Shown here piece after piece: positions 58,301 to 64,000 of a DNA stretch of 64,000 nt. Position numbers and translations under genes: made by a program. The stretch is taken from the NCBI RefSeq assembly GCF_900106535.1, contig NZ_FNOH01000021.1, positions 1 to 64,000 on the forward strand. The letters are read 5' to 3'. Each line of letters opens with the position of its first letter. Position 1 is the stretch's first letter. The notes under the pieces were generated by a model. That model had not been told where the DNA came from. It ran no database searches and was given only the letters and a program-made list of their open reading frames with translations. The DNA comes from Myxococcus xanthus. Its GTDB lineage: Bacteria > Myxococcota > Myxococcia > Myxococcales > Myxococcaceae.

Positions 58301-61300
58301 GACGTGTTCGCCAACCTGGTGGCCAGCCAGGGCCTTCAGGTGGACGTGCGCGGCCTCACGCCAGAGGACGTGGAGGTGATGCTCGCCCAGGGGGTGGAGC
58401 ACTACATCAAGGAAGGTGGCCTCTTCGGCTCGGTGGAGGACTGCGTGCGCGTGGTGGAGCGCGTGCGCGCCCTCGACGTGGACGAGATTGCCTGCCTCGT
58501 CGACTTCGGCGTGGCGCTGGAGCCGATGATGTCCAGCCTCCGTCTGCTGGACGTGGTGCGGCAGCGCAGCCAGGTGCAGGCCCTGCCCGCGGATGCGGTG
58601 CTGGCCGAAGGCGATGCTGGATTCGGCGCACTGCTGTCGCTGGTGCAAGACGAGGGCGTCACCACGCTGCGCTGCGCGCCGTCGCAGGCGCGTGCCCTGG
58701 CGGAGCTTCCTGGCGCCGAGGCGGCGCTGGGGAGCGTTCGTCTCTGGGTGCTCGGGGGCGAATCGCAGGACCTCACCAGTTCGGCGCAGCACGTGGCGAT
58801 AGCGTCCTCCTTGGTGGGCGCGGCGTGGCCGTCTCCCACTTCGGCGCCCGTGTACGTGCGGGATGCGTCCGGCGAGCCGGTGCCGGTTGGCGTGGTGGGA
58901 GAGCTGGCCCTGGGCGGCGCGGCGGTTCCGCTGGGCTTCTGGAATGACCCGGAGGCCACGCGGGCGCGCTTCATCTCCGTCCCCGGTTCGGATGAGCGCT
59001 TCTTGGTGACGGGCCAGCGAGCCCGTTTCCGCGTTGCCGGCGAAGTGGAGTGCGTTGCCCCCGCGCGTGCGACAAAGGCGCGGCGTCCTACCTCGCAGCC
59101 AGCCCGTGGCACCGTGGGCACCAGGCCCCCCACGCGGCAGACGGTGAGCGCGGAGGTTTCCTCGGCGACTGCCACGCCCGTGGTGCGGGTGGGGCGGGAC
59201 AAGCCGCTGCCGCTGTCCTTCCCACAGCAGCGCATCTGGTACCTCCACCAGTTGGACCCGGCGGGCATCGCGTACAACAACACCGTCACCCTGCGTCTCG
59301 ATGGCGCGGTGGACGAAGCCCTCTTGGAGGCCGCGCTGAACGCGCTGGTCCGCCGGCATGAAGTCCTGCGCACCACCTTCGCGCTCGAAGACGGCGGTGC
59401 GTACCAGGTGATTGCCGACGCCATGCCCCTGGTGCTGGAGCGGCTGGAGGCCCGAGGCGACACGCTGGAGGCGCGGGAGGCGGACGCGCTGAAGCAGGCC
59501 CTGACGGAGGCGCGCAAGCCCTTTGACTTGATGCTCGGGCCGGTGATGCGAGCCGTGCTGATTCGCATCAGCGAGGCTGTGTCCGTGCTGCACCTCACGC
59601 TGCACCACATCGCCTCGGACGGATGGTCTGGGGGCGTGCTCTTCCGCGAGCTGGTGGCGGGCTACGAAGCGCTCGCGGCGGGCCGGCCGTCGCCGCTGCC
59701 GGAACTCCCGATTCAGTACGCGGACTACGCTGTGTGGCAGCGCGGCTGGCTGGAGGGGCCGGGCATGGAAGCTCAGCTCGCGTACTGGAAGAAGCAGCTC
59801 GCGGGCGCGCAGGTGTTGGAGCTGCCAACGGACCGTCCGCGTCCCGCGCGCTGGACGGGCCGGGGTGGCCGTCTCCAGGTCTCCGTGGACAAGCCCGTGA
59901 TGGACGCGGTGTGGGCCGTGGGCCGTCGCGAGGGAGCCACGCCCTTCATGGTGCTGACGGCGGCGTTTCAGACGCTGCTGCACCGGTACTCCGGGCAGGA
60001 CGACGTCATCGTCGGCACATCCGCCGCGGGCCGCAACCGTCCGGAGCTGGAAGGGCTCATCGGCTGCTTCCTGAACACGCTCGCCATCAGAGGTGACCTG
60101 TCGGGAGCCCCCACCTTCGTGGAGCTGCTGCGCCGGGTGAAGGTGGCGTCGATTGGCGCGTATGCCCACCAGGAGATTCCGTTCGAGCGGCTGGTGGACG
60201 AGCTGCGCGTGCCGAGAGATCCGAGCCGCATGCCGCTGGTGCAGGCGATGCTCACGTTCCACAACACGCCGCCGGTCGAGGTCCGAACGCCAGGGCTGGG
60301 CGTGAAGATGGTGGAGCTGGACATCGGTGCCACCAAGGTGGACCTGTCACTGGAGTTGCGTGAGACGCCGCAGGGCCTCACGGGCGCATTGGAGTACCCG
60401 GCGGATCTGTTCGACCTGTCCACGGTGGAGTTGCTGTGGGAGCGCTTCGTCCGGCTGCTCCAGGGCATCGCCGCGAATCCGTCGCAGCGGGTGTCGGAGT
60501 TGCCGCTGCTGTCCGACGCGGAGCGCCAGCGGATGCTGGTGGAGTGGAACGACACCCGCGAGCCCTTCGCAGGGGACGCGACGCTGCATGGCTTGTTTGA
60601 GGCGCAGGCCGCTCGGACGCCGGACGCGGTGGCGGTGGTGGCCGAGGGCCAGCAACTCACGTACGCAGCGCTGGAGGAACAGGCCAATCAGCTCGCGCAC
60701 CACCTGCGCACGCTGGGCGTAGGTCCCGAGGTCCGCGTGGGGCTGTGCGCGGAGCGCTCCGTGGAACTGGTGGTGGGGCTCCTGGGCGTGCTGAAGGCCG
60801 GCGGCGCGTTCGTCCCCTTGGACCCGGCGTACCCCACGGCTCGGTTGACGCACATGATGCGGGACGCCGGTCTGTCCGTGGTGGTGACGATGGATGCCAT
60901 CGCGGACGTGCTCCCCGCGGGTGGCGAGCTGCTCGTCGCGCTGGACGGCGACAGACGCCAGCTCGCGCGCAACCCGTCGGAGCCACCTCGCGTGGGTTCG
61001 TTGCCGGAGCATCTGGCCTACGTCATCTACACGTCCGGCTCCACGGGTACTCCGAAGGGCGTGCTGGTGCCGCATCAGGGCCTCTGCAACACCCTGGGCA
61101 CCATCATCCGGGCGCATGACGTGCGGCCAGGGCGGCGTGTGCTCCAGGCGGCGGCGCTCGGGTTCGACGCGTCCGTCCTGGAGGTGCTGTCCACGCTGGT
61201 GGCCGGGGCGGAGCTGCACCTGGCGCCGCGCGAGTCGCTGCTGCCGGGAGCGCCGCTGCGCGGACTGTTGGAGTCGCGGGGTATCACCACGGTGACGCTC

Positions 61301-64000
61301 ACGCCTTCGTCCCTGTCGCAGTTGGAGCCGGAGGGCCTTCCCTTGCTGGAGACAGTCATCTCCGCCGGAGAAGCCTGCTCGCCGGAGCTGGCGCGGCGAT
61401 GGAAGCCGGGGCGGCGACTGCTCAATGGCTACGGGCCCACGGAGGCGTCCGTCTGCGCGACGCTCTCCACCGAGCTGGACGTGGAGCGCCCGGACATCGG
61501 CCGTCCCGTCGCGAACATGCGTGCGTACGTGCTGGACGGGCGGGGGCAGCCCGTGCCTCCGGGCGTGCCGGGCGAGTTGTACCTGGGCGGACCGGGCGTG
61601 GCGCGTGGCTACCTGGGACGGCCGGAGCTGACGGCCGAGCGCTTCGTCCCGGATGCATTCTCGGGAGAGGCGGGGGCGCGGCTGTACCGCACGGGCGACC
61701 GGGTTCGCTTCCTCGCGGACGGGCGCCTGGAGTACCTGGGCCGTACCGACTTCCAGGTGAAGCTGCGTGGCTTCCGCATCGAACTGGGGGAAGTGGAGGC
61801 GGTGCTGCGCCAGTACCCCGACGTGCGTGACGCGGTGGCCCTCGTGCGCGAGGACACGCAGGGAGCGCGGAGGCTGGTGGGGTACGTCGTGCAAGCCGCG
61901 GAGCTGGACGCATCGGCGCTGCGCTCGTTCATGAAGGAACGGTTGCCCGACCATCTGGTGCCCGCTGCCTTCGTCGCGCTGGACGCGCTTCCGCTGTCAC
62001 CCAGCGGGAAGGTGGACCGGGCGGCGTTGCCGGCTCCGGACGCCGCGCGCGGAGGCAACGCGAAGGTGTTCACCGAGCCGCGCACGGAAGCGGAGAAGGC
62101 GTTGGCCGCGCTCTGGACGCAGGTTCTTGGCGTGGAGCGCGTGAGCCTGCACGACAACTTCTTCGAGCTGGGCGGCGACTCCATCCTGGGCATCCAGATT
62201 GTCTCCCGGGCCAAGGCCCTGGGGCTGGAGCTGGAGCCGGCCATGCTCTTCGAGCGGCAGACGCTCGTGGAGTTGGCTGCCGCCGCCGGGACGGCGAAGG
62301 CAGGCACGGCGGAGCAGGGGCTGGTGGAGGGGCCCGTGCCGCTGACGCCCATGCAGCGCATCTTCTTCGACGAGTGGGCGTTACCTCAGCCGCACCACTA
62401 CAACCTGGCCGCGGTGCTAGAGGTGCGCCGCCCGGTGGATGCCGCGCTGCTGGAGGAGGCGTTGCGGGCGCTGGTGTCGCACCATGATGCGCTCCGGCTG
62501 CGCTTCACGCGGGCGCCGGAAGGCTGGCGTCAGTCCATCGCGGGCGTGCCCGAGCGAGTGCCCGTGAGGCGCGTGGACCTGTCTTCCGTGCTGGAGGCGG
62601 AGCAGGGCGCCGCATTGGAGTCCGTGGGTGCGGAGGTCCATCAGAGCCTGGACCTGGGCGAGGGGCTGCTGCTGCGCGCGGCCTTGTTCGAGCGGGGCGC
62701 GGGCCGGACGTCCCGGCTGCTGCTGGTGGTGCACCACCTTGCGGTGGATGGTGTATCGCTCCGTCCGTTGCTGGAGGACCTGGAGACCGCGTACTCGCAG
62801 CTGGAGCGAGGCGCTCCGGTGTCACTGCCTCCGAAGACGACGTCCTTCAAGGCGTGGGCGGAGCGGCTGTTGTCGCATGCTCGGACGGATGAGGTGGCGC
62901 GCGAGCTGCCGCTCTGGAAGGCCTCGCGTGACGTCACTTCGCTCCCTGTGGACCTGCCAGGCGGCGAGGACACCGCGGGCTCGGAAGCGCTGGTGACGGT
63001 GACGCTGGGTGTGGACGAAACGAAGCCGCTGGTGGGCGAAGTGCCCCTGGCATACCGGGCGCGCGTGGATGAGGTGCTGCTCACGGCGGTGGCACGCGCG
63101 GTGTCCCGCTGGACGGGAAGCCGCAACGTGCGGCTGGAGCTGGAGGGACACGGGCGCGAGGCCCTCTTCGGTGACGTGGACCTGTCTCGCACCGTGGGCT
63201 GGTTCACCAGCACCTTCCCGCTGGAGGTGGAGTTGCCGGAGGCGGGAAGTCCAGGAGACGCGCTCCGGACGCTGCGGGATGCGCGGCGACTGTTGCCGGT
63301 GAATGGCATGGGCTACGGCTTGCTGCGCTACCTGCGCGAAGACACGGCCCAGACGCTGCGCGCCGCGCCGCGCGCGGAGGTGGGGTTCAACTACCTGGGG
63401 CAGCTCGACGCGGCGGCTCGGGGGGCGGAGCGCTTCCTCCTCACGGAGGAACCAAGCGGCGCGTGGCATGGCGCGGGAGGCCGCCGGCCGCACCGTCTCG
63501 AGGTGAATGCCGTGGTGTCCGAAGGCCGGCTGAAGGTGGCCTGGGCCTACAGCACGCGCGTCCACCAGCGGGCGACAATCGAAGCCGTGGCTGACGACTT
63601 CCTGTCATCGCTGCGCGAGCTGATGGAGGGCCGGAGTACGCCGGACGCGGCGCGCCGTTCGCCTGGGGACTTTCCGCTCGCGCGCCTCTCGTCCTCCTCC
63701 CTGGATCGCTTGCTACGGCAGTTCCCGGCCGTGGAGGACCTGTACCCGCTCACGTCGCTTCAGCAGGGCATGCTGTTCCATGTCGCGCTTGCGCCCCAAG
63801 GCTCGGGTGTCTTCCATGAGCAACTGGCGTGGACGTCACGCGGGAACGTGGATGTCGCCGCGCTGCGACGGGCGTGGGCGGTGGTCATCGCTCGCAACGC
63901 CGTCCTGCGAACGTCCTTCATCCACGAGGGACTGCCGGAGCCGCTCCAGGTGGTCCATGCCAAGGCGGACCTGCCCTGGACGGAGCACGACCTGCGCGGT
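52325..64000 (+). CDS. Hybrid PKS-NRPS: KS-AT-ACP / C-degenerate A[MOX] / C-A-PCP-E / C..., cut by right edge
   Basis: This is 3892 in-frame codons from ATG 52325, overlapping the previous stop by 8 nt (ATGGCTGA), so translation is coupled. Approximate residues: KS 16-435 (TACSTGL, EAHGTGT, NLGHLDA); AT 527-875 (FPGQG, GHSFGE, HAFHS, malonyl-type); ACP 922-995 (LGGNSL), no reductive domain; C1 1018-1458 with HHIASDT instead of HHxxxDG; a degenerate A domain 1510-2260 holding a monooxygenase at about 1735-2083, with no carrier after it; C2 2294-2735 (HHIASDG); A 2755-3235; PCP 3252-3322 (LGGDSI); E 3335-3778 (HHLAVDG, EGHGREA); and the start of a D-L type C domain. The intact A domain reads DALTIAGVCK, closest in type to aromatic (Phe/Tyr-like) codes but unusual. 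It follows the FAAL-NRPS in the line. Confidence 0.94.
56880..59100 (+). other. Vestigial adenylation domain hosting an intact monooxygenase domain, no carrier protein
   Basis: The outline of an A domain is visible (LSWRELSERARGLAARL, LEAGGACLPVS), but the catalytic cores are gone: A3 YTSGSTG reads as PAPDALGGYG, A5 YGPTE as WPSPTSA, A7 YRTGD as LVTGQRA, and A8 and A10 are absent. The inserted luciferase-like domain (about 57530-58575) is well preserved (FADAHGFSAVWTPERRFHSFGG, SVVLPLHDPIEVAEQWSVVDN). Sequence after it runs through a Thr/Pro/Arg linker straight into the next condensation domain without a PCP. The A shell therefore seems kept only as a scaffold for the oxygenase. Confidence 0.88.

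Overview
The window is almost entirely one large hybrid polyketide / non-ribosomal peptide gene cluster from a GC-rich bacterium. The style of the megasynthases (short KS-AT-KR-ACP and KS-AT-ACP proteins with PCP-like LGGxS carrier motifs, a fatty-acyl-AMP-ligase loading domain, luciferase-like monooxygenase domains inserted in adenylation domains) points to a myxobacterium of the Myxococcus/Corallococcus type. That assignment is inferred from gene style, not from a marker gene. Both ends of the cluster run off the window. I see no tRNA, rRNA, CRISPR array, insertion sequence, regulator or transporter gene.

Layout. (a) 1-6779, minus strand: a single-module PKS (KS-AT-KR-ACP, KR catalytic residues lost) followed by an NRPS (C-A..., cut by the left edge). 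(b) A 514-bp divergent spacer with a 15-bp palindrome. (c) 7294-15067, plus strand: two single-module PKS proteins, KS-AT-KR-ACP then KS-AT-ACP. (d) 15169-17125, minus strand: a FemAB-like/GNAT acyltransferase and a glutathione S-transferase. (e) 17197-20999, plus strand: a protein resembling the glutamylation half of lantibiotic dehydratases and a circularly permuted ATP-grasp protein. (f) 21015-33196, minus strand, one probable transcription unit read leftward: free-standing luciferase-like monooxygenase, PKS (KS-AT-KR-ACP, dead KR), PKS (KS-AT-ACP), GT4 glycosyltransferase, type II thioesterase, a small alpha/beta-barrel protein and a JmjC/cupin oxygenase. (g) 33426-34874, minus strand: a second ATP-grasp protein paralogous to the first. 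(h) 35176-64000, plus strand: a 5718-residue NRPS (FAAL-ACP, C-A[MOX]-PCP, C-A-PCP-E, C-A-PCP, C-A-PCP) overlapping by 8 nt a second giant (KS-AT-ACP, C-degenerate A[MOX], C-A-PCP-E, C...) that leaves the window.

How it works together. The FAAL-ACP most simply starts the chain by loading a fatty acid. The four intact A domains of the first giant read, from their specificity residues, as Gly (with an in-cis monooxygenase, so alpha-hydroxyglycine or a derivative is likely), Ser (epimerised to D-Ser), a branched aliphatic residue, and Val. A PKS extension follows, then a residue with an aromatic-like code that is also epimerised. The position of the four other single-module PKS proteins and of the left-hand NRPS in the line cannot be read from gene order. 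Tailoring is rich: three luciferase-like monooxygenases, a JmjC oxygenase, a glycosyltransferase, a glutathione S-transferase, and an unusual set of non-NRPS amide-bond or acyl-transfer enzymes (a LanB N-domain protein and a FemAB-like protein, both families with aminoacyl-tRNA-using members, plus two ATP-grasp proteins). No precursor peptide is visible, so these probably act on the assembly-line product. The combined inventory does not match a pathway I can name. The product may therefore be undescribed, but I could not run a database search.
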